From Saprospiraceae bacterium (GTDB taxonomy: Bacteria > Bacteroidota > Bacteroidia > Chitinophagales > Saprospiraceae), in contig JAHQWA010000083.1 of assembly GCA_019634045.1 (NCBI GenBank), positions 1 through 41,256 of the forward strand: a stretch of 41,256 bases of DNA, given 5' to 3'. Within the stretch, counting starts at the first letter, position 1. Each line of letters starts with the position of its first letter. The notes beneath the pieces are model-generated. The model did no database searches. It saw only the letters and a list, made by a program, of their open reading frames with translations, and was not told the origin of the DNA. Made by a program: the position numbers and the translations under genes. This document shows positions 24,353-33,360 of this stretch, piece after piece.

Positions 24353-26860
24353 ATGACTGTTAAAATGCGCTACTTGATAGGCCTTTGCCTTTCTTTCTCT
24401 CTTTTTCTTTCTTTCCAAAACATTCCCGTACAAGAGGCTTATGAAAAAGTGTTGGAGCATTACAAAGCCTACAACAAGGTCGGCTCCGACAAGGTATACG
24501 TCCAAACTGATAAACCTTATTACACCACCGGTGAAACCATTTGGCTGAAGGCTTATGTGGTGGATGCGATCCGGCATTTAAAAAGCCCCCATTCTCAGAT
24601 CGTATATGTAGAATTGATTGATCCGGCGGATAGTATCGTGGCAAGTAGACGATTGATGATAGAAGATGTAGGTGCTGCTGGAGATATCCGTTTGTCCCCA
24701 GACTGGCCAACTGGTAATTATACGCTTCGAGCCTACACCAATTATATGCGAAATACGGAAAAGCAATATTTCTACCGACAATCGATTCCGGTTTGGTTTC
24801 AAGATATAGACAATAAGGGCCCATCTTCCACTTCCACTGCATCCGCCCAAACAGGTGCCGAAGCGACAGCGGGACGTCCACAATTACAATTCTATCCCGA
24901 AGGTGGGGATTTAGTGGTTGGTCTGAAGTCAAAGATGGGCATCAAGTTAACGGACGAAAAAGGGAATGGATTAGCTTTAGAAGGCAATTTAGTGGAGGAA
25001 AATGGACAACCCATAGCCGTGTTTAGGACGTTCGATTTTGGTCTAGGTGTAGTTTCGTTTACGCCCGAAGTCGGTAAATCGTATCTAGCCGAGATCATAG
25101 TAGATGGTGTTAGTCAAGCTTACCCCATCCCCGAAATTAAAACAAAGGGCTACAATTTAAGCATAGGGAATTTGGGAAAAACTTTAGAGGTAAAGGTAGA
25201 GGCCTCGCCTACGGAGAGTCTCGAGGGAGCTTTCTTGATTGGGCACCTGCGCGGGGGGATCTTTTTCCAGCAGGTATTCAATGCCGAACAAGCGAACAAC
25301 TTTTTATCGCAGCTCTCAACCGTAAACCTTCCTGACGGCGTGGCACAATTTACCTTGTACAAAAAAGATGGTGAGCCTGTTTGTGAAAGATTAATTTTTG
25401 TTGACAACCCCACTGATGACTTAATCGTCAACCTATCGGCCAATCAAGAAAATTATTCGCCTCGGGATATGGTTAGCTTGAATGTTGATCTTCAAGATAA
25501 GTCCGGCAGACCGATCATTGCTGATCTATCGCTGGCTATTACTGACCTATCAGCGGTAACAGATTCTCCTAATGCTGAAAACATTAAAAGCTGGCTACTA
25601 CTAAATTCCGACCTAAGAGGAGAGGTCAAGAATCCGGGATTTTTCTTCTCCGAACCATTTAATGGAAAAAGAAGATATCTACTCGATGCGCTAATGCTAA
25701 CGCACGGATGGCGAAAATTCGTTTGGACAAGCTTGCCGGAAAATCCTCTAGCCTACCCTGGAGAACAAGGTATTATTATTTCCGGGGCAACTACTAAACT
25801 CGGGCAACCGGATGAGCCAATCGCCACAAACGCCATGTTGAACGTACTCGAATCCGGTCTCTTTCAAAATGAGCAAGAAACGGATGAGCAAGGTCGGTTC
25901 ACTTTTGGGCCCTATCTATTCCAAGACACAGTAGAAATGGTATTGCAGGCTCGGAGGTTGAAGAAAAACCCAAAGAAAAAGAAACGCAAACTCGCTGGCG
26001 ATCGATATGTCGAAATTCAACTTGCACCGGATCTTTCTCCACCAGTTGTTCTTTCCTATGACTTTACAGCTCCCCGCTCTAATCCCAGTTCACTGGAAAA
26101 ATACCTCAGCATTAGCCAAGAGCGTAAACGAAATGATCGGATTTTTGACGGCATGAGCGTGAATTTTGATGAAATTACCGTTACGGCTCGGCGGACACAG
26201 AAAACCGAGGAAGAAGTTATTGAAAGTATTGTCTCTTATTATGGAGAACCTACCCGTCGCTTAATGGTAGATTCCCTGATGGGCACTGATGGCAGTAGCT
26301 TGTTCGACATCCTGATGCGCATGCCCGGCGTTTTAGTATCCGGTTCATATCCGAATCAATCGGTACAAATACGCGGCAGCGTCAGTTTCAATGCGAGTAC
26401 GTCTCCACTCTACCTATTGGATGGAAACCCGATCGATGAAAGCTTTGCCGCCTCCATGCGAGCCAATGAAGTCTTTTTGATCGACCTACTAAGCGGCCCA
26501 GAGGCTGCCATCTATGGCTCTAGAGCAAGTAATGGTGTTATTGCCCTCTACAGCAGAAGGGGATCCAGAACATCAAATGTAACCGAACGAAAACCGGGTA
26601 TCATCAACTTTACTCACCCCGGTCTTTACAAAGCGAGAAAATTCTTCACCCCCAACTACGCCAAAAAAAGCCCCGATCACCAGAAACCCGATCTTAGAAC
26701 GACTTTATTTTGGGAACCTAAAGTGGCTTTTGATGGTGAAAAACCTGCTAAGCTAGACTTTTACACCTGTGATAATACAGGGACTTACCTGGTTAAGTTG
26801 GAAGGAATTAGTAGTACCGGACAGCTTGTATATGAGACCACTGTGATTGAGGTGAAGTAG
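24353..26860 (+). CDS. Secreted MG2-like protein with TonB-receptor plug domain
   Basis: 835 residues from the ATG at 24353; ATG 24365 is also possible and a TTG at 24335 is less likely. Signal peptide: about 1-25 (MRYLIGLCLSFSLFLSF). Then an alpha-2-macroglobulin MG2-like domain (about 40-145: DKVYVQTDKPYYTTGETIWLK, GNYTLRAYTNYMRN). Further beta domains follow, including a carboxypeptidase-regulatory-like stretch near 490-550 (NEQETDEQGRFTFGPY), and a Lys-rich stretch. Residues about 610-735 are a TonB-receptor plug (FDEITVTARR, LFDILMRMPGV, PLYLLDGNPIDE, GPEAAIYGSRASNGVIALYS). No 22-strand barrel follows; the protein ends after about 100 more residues. Comparable barrel-less plug proteins are common and uncharacterised in Bacteroidota. 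It converges with the small minus-strand gene 21 bp on. Confidence 0.8.
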   Translation: MTVKMRYLIGLCLSFSLFLSFQNIPVQEAYEKVLEHYKAYNKVGSDKVYVQTDKPYYTTGETIWLKAYVVDAIRHLKSPHSQIVYVELIDPADSIVASRRLMIEDVGAAGDIRLSPDWPTGNYTLRAYTNYMRNTEKQYFYRQSIPVWFQDIDNKGPSSTSTASAQTGAEATAGRPQLQFYPEGGDLVVGLKSKMGIKLTDEKGNGLALEGNLVEENGQPIAVFRTFDFGLGVVSFTPEVGKSYLAEIIVDGVSQAYPIPEIKTKGYNLSIGNLGKTLEVKVEASPTESLEGAFLIGHLRGGIFFQQVFNAEQANNFLSQLSTVNLPDGVAQFTLYKKDGEPVCERLIFVDNPTDDLIVNLSANQENYSPRDMVSLNVDLQDKSGRPIIADLSLAITDLSAVTDSPNAENIKSWLLLNSDLRGEVKNPGFFFSEPFNGKRRYLLDALMLTHGWRKFVWTSLPENPLAYPGEQGIIISGATTKLGQPDEPIATNAMLNVLESGLFQNEQETDEQGRFTFGPYLFQDTVEMVLQARRLKKNPKKKKRKLAGDRYVEIQLAPDLSPPVVLSYDFTAPRSNPSSLEKYLSISQERKRNDRIFDGMSVNFDEITVTARRTQKTEEEVIESIVSYYGEPTRRLMVDSLMGTDGSSLFDILMRMPGVLVSGSYPNQSVQIRGSVSFNASTSPLYLLDGNPIDESFAASMRANEVFLIDLLSGPEAAIYGSRASNGVIALYSRRGSRTSNVTERKPGIINFTHPGLYKARKFFTPNYAKKSPDHQKPDLRTTLFWEPKVAFDGEKPAKLDFYTCDNTGTYLVKLEGISSTGQLVYETTVIEVK

Positions 26861-26881
26861 GCTAGGTAGGAAACCTTGAGT

Positions 26882-27238
26882 CTAGATTTCTTCTATCATG
26901 GATTGGCCACTGGTTTGATCCCCACTGGTCCAAGTCCAATGTTCTTCATAGCGAATCTTTCCTTCTGGGGACTCCTTGAGTTTGGAGTGGCATTTGCCGG
27001 TCATGAATTCACCAGCTAAGTTTTGGTGCTGATAGCGAAAATGAAGATCACCATTGCTTTCCATGTATCCGCTCAAAGTTCCGAAGCGTACTTGCCCTCC
27101 CTCATACGTCGCCCAGATAATGTCTTCTTTTTGATGATATTGAAACCGGGTATCTCCATCCACTTCTCCATTATCGGTATTGGCCAGAGAGCGAAAAACC
27201 TTCCCCTGTAGATTATGAGGGAGTTTATTTGTTCGCAT
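26882..27238 (-). CDS. Small conserved lipocalin-like protein (often labelled N-acetylglutamate synthase)
   Basis: 118 residues, with alternating beta-strand pattern: LQGKVFRSLANTDNGEVDGDTRF, DIIWATYEGGQVRFGTLSGYM, LHFRYQHQN and the ending IRYEEHWTWTSGDQTSGQSMIEEI. The last block is characteristic of a small family that databases often call 'n-acetylglutamate synthase'. There is no GNAT acetyl-CoA fold, so that label looks wrong. A ligand-binding beta-barrel is the more natural reading. The start overlaps the tamB stop by 14 bp, so translation is probably coupled. Real function unknown. Confidence 0.7.
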   Translation of the reverse strand: MRTNKLPHNLQGKVFRSLANTDNGEVDGDTRFQYHQKEDIIWATYEGGQVRFGTLSGYMESNGDLHFRYQHQNLAGEFMTGKCHSKLKESPEGKIRYEEHWTWTSGDQTSGQSMIEEI

Positions 27239-30200
27239 CTTTCTTGAGATTTTTCAAGAACTCATTGAATTTATTGAATTGGCGTCGGTAACTGAGTCCT
27301 GCGCCAACTTGTAATCGACGTACTCCTCCGATTTCAGGCTCTAGCCGCTGGTAGACACGGAGCTTCAAGGTTCGAGCATCATTGATTACGTACTCAATCA
27401 CAATATCATTGCCGACAAAAGTACCATTGCCGCCGATGGAAGAGGACGAGGCTACGGTTCCAATATCCACGTTCCCGCCTACCTCAATGGATAGTCGATC
27501 GTTGATGCGTTTCCTGACACTCACTTCAAATTCGTCCCCTCCAAGCAGGTCCTGTCCATCTCCTAGGTCTGTACTACGGTACTGTCGATAATTGAAATCA
27601 AAGTCGATATCTTGATCCGAAAATAAGCGAGTGACCAGCAGGGACAATTGATTGGATAGGAACTCACTCATCGTATTATACAAGACCGTTCCTCCATTAA
27701 AAGCCAAGCCTGATGGCAAAAACTGTTGCACCACGATCAAACCAAAGACCTGTCGATTCAGCTCATCCTGGTTCTGCTTCAACAATCTCAACTTATTATC
27801 TGTATAGGTTTGCAGTTGCCCAGTCAAGGAAGGAAAGGCAATATCAAAATTGATCAAAGGTCGAAGTAATTCTCCTTCCAACTGAAGGGTAAGTTCCACA
27901 TCAGTCGCATTATAGGCTTCGTTCTTGGTAGTCGCATCAACACCTGAAAGGTATTCCTGAATGAAATTAGACACCGGTGTTTCTAGGTCCTTATAGGAGG
28001 CTTCCAACTTAATTTTTGCGCCAAAGGGATCGCCGTCCCAGGTAATTTTCCCTCCTCGCTTAATGGAAAAGTCTTTATTCACCACATTGTAAAGGGTAAA
28101 TAAGTAATCTCCTCGTTCAATCGTATAATCGCCATACATCTGGAAGTCTCTGCCCCGAGGCATAATCAAACGGATATTGCCTCTTCCATTACCTCGGATG
28201 ATGTCTCCTGCTTGTTCATCAAAGATCAATTCCATTTCGGCCTCCTCGGTCACGACTAGGTCCATCTCGAGGCTTAAGCCGCTGATCAATTCCGGATTGG
28301 AAACCGTTTCTTCCTCCTTCTTGTTGTTCCTGGAAACAAACCGAATTTCGTCGATCGGCGAAGTCTCTACATCATAGCTGACAGGAATCGTAATCTTGGT
28401 ACTATCTCCAGCACTGGCGTTGATGTAAATACTAGGTTGCCTAAAATTCCCATAGAAACCAACATTTCCCTTCCCTAAAGCGTGTCCATAGAAGAGGTCG
28501 TTATCTCCCTTTTTCGTATCAAGGGCTAGGAAGCGCTCCGTGTGAAGGCTGGCGGCTAGTCCGAGATTCCGGAGATGATTATGGCTGATTCCTCCCTTTA
28601 GCTCTGCACTGTGGCCATATTTATCGTAGATAATGGTTTTGCTAGCATCAAACAGTTCGTTGTCAACTGTCACCAAGCCCCGATCAAAGGTGTATTCTGT
28701 TTGTAAAAAGTCGACCGTCACTGCTCCATCGTAGACTAAGATTTCACCACTAATATTCGGTTCTCCCTTACCATTAATCTTAAGGTTGGACCAAAAGTCA
28801 CCTCGCATACCTGAGACCGATTCGCCAATCCAAAACTCAGCAATATCCAAGGGGTAACCGGAGAAGTCAATTCCAAAATCATAGTAGCCGGCTTGTTCAT
28901 CTATGGGCAGGTCATCGTTCGACTTACCATCTTTATTGGATAAATTGATGATGCCATCCCCTATCAATTGCATCGTATCTCTGGTTATCGAAAGGAAAGT
29001 ATTCAATTGACTCTTGACATTGCTGGCATCGGCCTGCAATTGGAGCCCACCAAAATCCCGTTCATTAATTAGGAATGTGTCTGCTGCGACCGACAAGCGG
29101 ATGTCCTCCAGCTTAAAAACATCTCCAACGAAAACCTCGGCATCGAATTCCCCCCTAAAGTCTAGTGGATCATAATCCCAAATTTCATCAATAAATGAAA
29201 AGTCGAAGTTGGACGCCTTTAAACTGATTTCATTTTCTTCCTCCTTATTCAATTCAACCGTGCGGCGGCCGTTCGACAACTTGAAGTTGCGGGTATTCAG
29301 GTAGTTTTTACCAAAAACAATGAAGTTATCCTTCGACAGGTCCCAGCGCGTCTCCATAATTTCCAGCGTTGAAGGTTTGAACTGGATTTTGTAATTTAAA
29401 CTATCTGGCAAATACAGTAGTCCATCTATCTTCAAGCCTTTTACATAACGATTTCGCTCGATATAGGTCAGACCAAAATCCAAAGTATCCGGACTTAACA
29501 GGCTAGTCAGATTTGCCTGGCCAAAATGTGTATTCTCATTCACCACGGTACTATCAATCACCAAAGACATGGTCGCATTATCAGATTTGGCGTCGAAGAG
29601 AAAGGTGAGATCTCTAAAATCCAAGGTATTGAATTTAAGCGAGGGGATTTCCGCTACTAAATTCATCTCCTCTCGCAATCCCTTGTAGTATCCCTCTATA
29701 AATGCATCTTGAATAGGGCCCAGTGATGGCAATAGCAACTGGTTTAGATTCTTAGAATCATTGATCTGGATTTCAAAATCAAAATTATTGGCAATTTGAC
29801 TCGAGTCAATTTTGCCTCTTATGTTCAGCCGATTGGCAAACCTAGGATAATGAGTTTCAACAAAATACAGAAGCGTATTCGGCAATTGCTCCACATCGTA
29901 TTCCCCATTAAAATCAGCTGTCAGTATTTCGGAGATCACTTGCACATGATTTTCTCCGAAAGCATCAACTCTGGAATTTATTTTGAGTGAGTCTACTCGG
30001 TATTCTTTTTCCTGATCTTCGAGGATAATCACATCTCTTAAGTCCGCAGAACCGACCATGTCTGAGATTCTATTCGTACTTAGATCTAGGTCCAACTTTG
30101 CCCCAATAATCAAATCCTTCTTGGATAAATTCAGGCTCTTCAGGTCTAATTTCGTAACCGTTGCCTCAAATATATAATTTGGGATACTATCGGTAAAGTC

Positions 30201-32105
30201 TAGCTCTCCGTTGAACTTGAAGTCGATATTGTCATCCTTTATATTGAACTTTCCGTCAAAGAATCGACTATTCAAGGTTCCTGTAATGGCAGCATTTTCA
30301 TAGGTATAGCCACGGTAGGTAAAACTCTTAATAGCAGCGTTTAGATCAGCCGAGGCAGTCTTCCCTGTCAACCCCTTACCATTCGTCACTTGCGAGGTGA
30401 AATTCACAATCCCCAGGGTGGAATCCTGCGACCAGCGCCCCAGATCAAAATCAATGAGGCTTAAGTTTCCTTTATAGGTCGCATCACTTCTACCGCCCGG
30501 GAGTTCCATCTGCATATCCATCTTTGCCGCACCTATATTACTCGTCAACAATCCATCAGCCACAAAATTAGTGAAGTACCCTTCGAAGAAGCCCTTGAAA
30601 TTGAGTCTCCCCAATTGGTCAAAATTATCAGGCGGATTAAAGTTTGGGATTAGCTGTCTTAAGGTCCTCATATTCGTACTGAGTTCCTCTAGGTTTAAGC
30701 TGATGAGTTCCCCCCTGCGAGTTGTCAGGTTTCGAGCGTCGAATCGGCCTCGAATCGTTGTATTTCCTCCCACTCCTGCCATCTGAATGTTGAGATCTCG
30801 TCCTCTCAGGTTGTTGACCCGTCCTCGTATTTGACCATCAATATCCAGTACTTCATTTTCGTTAGCACTAAAGAAAGCGTTCTTCCGCAAAGAAGGCGCA
30901 AATGCCATGATGTCGCGTAAAGCAATAGAAGATTCATTAAAGCCGATCCTCATCGTCACAGAATCCGGGAAGGTCACATAGTCATAGAAGTCATTGTAGG
31001 AAAGCGAAAGTTTATCTCGAATAACACTGTACGGCGTTTTGAAATACATCCCTTCGATTTCGAGCTGCTGCGGAGAAATACAAGCATAATCAGCCTGCCA
31101 ATCTTTCAGTTCGAATCCACTGCTGTCTTTAAAAGACATATGCCTCAACTCTCCCTCATATTTTTCCTCGTAGTATTCGAAGTGGAGGATTTCCATGTAA
31201 ATGTCAAAAACCTCCATATGCTTGTAATCCAGCTGATCCTCAGGTGTGAGTTTTTCTGGGGAGTTTCGATAATTATGAAGTGAGAAATACCCATCTTCCA
31301 TCTGAAACTCATCAATACTATAGTAGAAGTAGGTCGGTTGGAAGGCTTGTGTATCAGCCAAAGCAACTAGGCGGGCATCCTCAGCAAAAACGGCTTCAAT
31401 GTTTGGCCCTCTAGTAATATCATCCAATAGCACTCTCGGCCTACGCACTTTTACCGTACCCAACTCCAGGTGTGAATTGGCTAGGTCTAGGCTCTTGATA
31501 TCGATCTGCGCACCATCTACATAAACAGTATGCACTTGTCCTCGGTCCTCATCCTCCTTAACATAAGTAAAATCATTAATAGACAGATACCTGACTTCTA
31601 GCGGAAGTCCGCCACTCTTTTCCTTCTTATTGTTCTTCTTTTGGGGGGATAAGCGCTTAATAGCTACTTGTAGAGAATTCGTCATGTCCCCAGTCTTACG
31701 CCTCTGGTAGAGCTGGGTATTATTTAAACGGATGGCTTCAATTCCCAAGCCATTCCTAAGGAGGCTGATGGGATTTAAATCAAAATCAACGACCAGTTCC
31801 TCCGCAAACAGTAAGGTATCCTGGTAAATGTCTTCGATATAGAAATTGCGTAGGCTGAGTTTGTCAAAAAAAGAGAGGTACAAATAGTCTAACTCCACTC
31901 GGCTATCCAGCCTTTGTCCTATCCCATTGGTTAAGCGATTGGCGGTCCAATTCTGTACAGCTGGAATTTGAAAAGTCAAGAATAGCAATAGAAAGAGGCC
32001 AATGAACAGGAGACTAAATCTCTTGAGCCACTTCCAAATAAAAAGCAAAGCCAGACGTAAGTCCTTCTTAGGCAGTTCTTTTTCTATTTGCTGTTCTTCT
32101 TCCAT
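27225..32105 (-). CDS. tamB: Translocation/assembly module TamB-like protein
   Basis: 1626 residues. The N-terminal cytoplasmic segment and membrane helix (about 30-48: FSLLFIGLFLLLFLTF) anchor it in the inner membrane. The rest is a very long run of beta strands of the AsmA/TamB type, expected to form a hydrophobic groove across the periplasm. The C-terminal DUF490 region includes ELISGLSLEMDLVV, RGNGRGNIRLIMPRGRDFQMYGDYTIERGDYLFTLYNVVNKDFSI and FEVSVRKRINDRLSIEVGGNVD. TamB-like proteins act in lipid transport to, and protein assembly in, the outer membrane. No BamA/TamA partner gene lies in the window. It has a -7 element 48 bp upstream and overlaps the small gene downstream. Confidence 0.92.
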   Translation of the reverse strand: MEEEQQIEKELPKKDLRLALLFIWKWLKRFSLLFIGLFLLLFLTFQIPAVQNWTANRLTNGIGQRLDSRVELDYLYLSFFDKLSLRNFYIEDIYQDTLLFAEELVVDFDLNPISLLRNGLGIEAIRLNNTQLYQRRKTGDMTNSLQVAIKRLSPQKKNNKKEKSGGLPLEVRYLSINDFTYVKEDEDRGQVHTVYVDGAQIDIKSLDLANSHLELGTVKVRRPRVLLDDITRGPNIEAVFAEDARLVALADTQAFQPTYFYYSIDEFQMEDGYFSLHNYRNSPEKLTPEDQLDYKHMEVFDIYMEILHFEYYEEKYEGELRHMSFKDSSGFELKDWQADYACISPQQLEIEGMYFKTPYSVIRDKLSLSYNDFYDYVTFPDSVTMRIGFNESSIALRDIMAFAPSLRKNAFFSANENEVLDIDGQIRGRVNNLRGRDLNIQMAGVGGNTTIRGRFDARNLTTRRGELISLNLEELSTNMRTLRQLIPNFNPPDNFDQLGRLNFKGFFEGYFTNFVADGLLTSNIGAAKMDMQMELPGGRSDATYKGNLSLIDFDLGRWSQDSTLGIVNFTSQVTNGKGLTGKTASADLNAAIKSFTYRGYTYENAAITGTLNSRFFDGKFNIKDDNIDFKFNGELDFTDSIPNYIFEATVTKLDLKSLNLSKKDLIIGAKLDLDLSTNRISDMVGSADLRDVIILEDQEKEYRVDSLKINSRVDAFGENHVQVISEILTADFNGEYDVEQLPNTLLYFVETHYPRFANRLNIRGKIDSSQIANNFDFEIQINDSKNLNQLLLPSLGPIQDAFIEGYYKGLREEMNLVAEIPSLKFNTLDFRDLTFLFDAKSDNATMSLVIDSTVVNENTHFGQANLTSLLSPDTLDFGLTYIERNRYVKGLKIDGLLYLPDSLNYKIQFKPSTLEIMETRWDLSKDNFIVFGKNYLNTRNFKLSNGRRTVELNKEEENEISLKASNFDFSFIDEIWDYDPLDFRGEFDAEVFVGDVFKLEDIRLSVAADTFLINERDFGGLQLQADASNVKSQLNTFLSITRDTMQLIGDGIINLSNKDGKSNDDLPIDEQAGYYDFGIDFSGYPLDIAEFWIGESVSGMRGDFWSNLKINGKGEPNISGEILVYDGAVTVDFLQTEYTFDRGLVTVDNELFDASKTIIYDKYGHSAELKGGISHNHLRNLGLAASLHTERFLALDTKKGDNDLFYGHALGKGNVGFYGNFRQPSIYINASAGDSTKITIPVSYDVETSPIDEIRFVSRNNKKEEETVSNPELISGLSLEMDLVVTEEAEMELIFDEQAGDIIRGNGRGNIRLIMPRGRDFQMYGDYTIERGDYLFTLYNVVNKDFSIKRGGKITWDGDPFGAKIKLEASYKDLETPVSNFIQEYLSGVDATTKNEAYNATDVELTLQLEGELLRPLINFDIAFPSLTGQLQTYTDNKLRLLKQNQDELNRQVFGLIVVQQFLPSGLAFNGGTVLYNTMSEFLSNQLSLLVTRLFSDQDIDFDFNYRQYRSTDLGDGQDLLGGDEFEVSVRKRINDRLSIEVGGNVDIGTVASSSSIGGNGTFVGNDIVIEYVINDARTLKLRVYQRLEPEIGGVRRLQVGAGLSYRRQFNKFNEFLKNLKKDANK

Positions 32106-32152
32106 CTACTGCTGACCTTGAAAGCTATCCTAAGACACTTTCTTGTTTGAAC

Positions 32153-32160
32153 CAAATGTA
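32153..32160 (-). promoter_or_regulatory. -7 element of tamB
   Basis: On the minus strand this reads TACATTTG, an exact TAnnTTTG match, 47 bp before the tamB ATG (32105). It is the same octamer as upstream of the luxR-type gene. No perfect -33 TTTG is found. Confidence 0.55.
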
Positions 32161-32280
32161 ATGTAAACTAGAAGAGATCTATTGTCAGACCATGAATGAG
32201 CAACATTACGACTAATAATAGAACCTCTGAACACTTGCTTTTTATCAGCTTTTCGTTGTATTTAACGCTTTCTTGACGTT

Positions 32281-33249
32281 TTACCCCAATATCTCTTTTA
32301 CAAATTGGTATGCACGGCGCTCTGACCAGTATGGCGTACCGGAATCGAATTGACCAAATCCAACATGTCCACCATGCTTGGGTCTTTCAAAAAAGAGATA
32401 TTGACTTTCTTTGGCAATTTCCACCGGATAACAAGCCTGACTCAAGAAGGTGTCATCACTGGCATTGACTAATAGAACAGGAATCTTGATGGCATCAAGA
32501 ATTTGTAAGCTATTGGCCTTAGCATAGTAATCTGCTCCATTCTTAAACCCGTGAATTGGTCCGGTAAACCAATCATCAAACTCGTAAAAAGTTCTAGGCA
32601 TTTTGGTGGGTAATTGCACTTTATCGGGGAATTGCTTGGCTTTAAGCTTGGCTTTCTCGTTCAAGGTATTTAAAAACCTCCGCAAATATAAATAATTAAA
32701 CCATCTGTGGATCTCAATATTAGCAGTAGAGATATCGCAGGGAACGGAAAAGGCCACCGCTGCCTTCAACCAAGTTGGCGGATCGTTGGCCACTTCGGCC
32801 AAGAGCCTAAGTGTCAGGTTCCCGCCTAAGCTAAACCCGATAATGACTACCTCTTCGTATTTACCGTCTTTGGTGACGTATGTGAGCACCTCATGGACAT
32901 CCCCGGTGGCAGCCATGTGATAAGTCTGCAGTCGAAGATTAGTTTCTCCACTGCAACCTCGATAATTCATAGCTAAACCATCCCAACCTTCTCCATTAAA
33001 ATGCTTGATCATGCCACGGATATAGGCCCGATCAGACTGCCCTTCTAAACCGTGTAAGGTCAAGACTAATTTGTTGGATCCGACCTTTGACCAATCTAAG
33101 TCCAGAAAGTCTCCATCGGCGGTGGAGATTCTTTCTCGGGTATAGTTCAACTCCTTCACCGACCTGGTCAAAGCAGGGTAGACAGTATTGAAAAAGGCGC
33201 TTCTAAATGGCCCCTTGGCCTGATAATCGGAGGTTAAAAGTATGGGCAC
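32281..33249 (-). CDS. YheT-family alpha/beta hydrolase
   Basis: 322 residues. The alpha/beta-hydrolase core has LVLTLHGLEGQSDRAYIRGM (oxyanion region), LAMNYRGCSGE (a YheT-family hallmark), nucleophile elbow IIGFSLGGN (Ser140), the acid in VNASDDTFLS (Asp265 or Asp266) and the His of KHGGHVGF (His295). There is no signal peptide, so it is cytoplasmic. Family members are esterases or lipases of uncertain natural substrate. It lies between the amidohydrolase and tamB on the same strand but with gaps of 111 and 175 bp, so co-transcription is unsure. Confidence 0.9.
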   Translation of the reverse strand: MPILLTSDYQAKGPFRSAFFNTVYPALTRSVKELNYTRERISTADGDFLDLDWSKVGSNKLVLTLHGLEGQSDRAYIRGMIKHFNGEGWDGLAMNYRGCSGETNLRLQTYHMAATGDVHEVLTYVTKDGKYEEVVIIGFSLGGNLTLRLLAEVANDPPTWLKAAVAFSVPCDISTANIEIHRWFNYLYLRRFLNTLNEKAKLKAKQFPDKVQLPTKMPRTFYEFDDWFTGPIHGFKNGADYYAKANSLQILDAIKIPVLLVNASDDTFLSQACYPVEIAKESQYLFFERPKHGGHVGFGQFDSGTPYWSERRAYQFVKEILG

Positions 33250-33360
33250 TAGCCAGATGCATTAAGTTCTAAATCAAATTTCCGGATTTGTAGGCAGTCC
33301 TTCCAAAGAAAAAAGAAGAGCTTCCTTTGGGTCGGCTACTGAAACCTCTATACAGCACAT

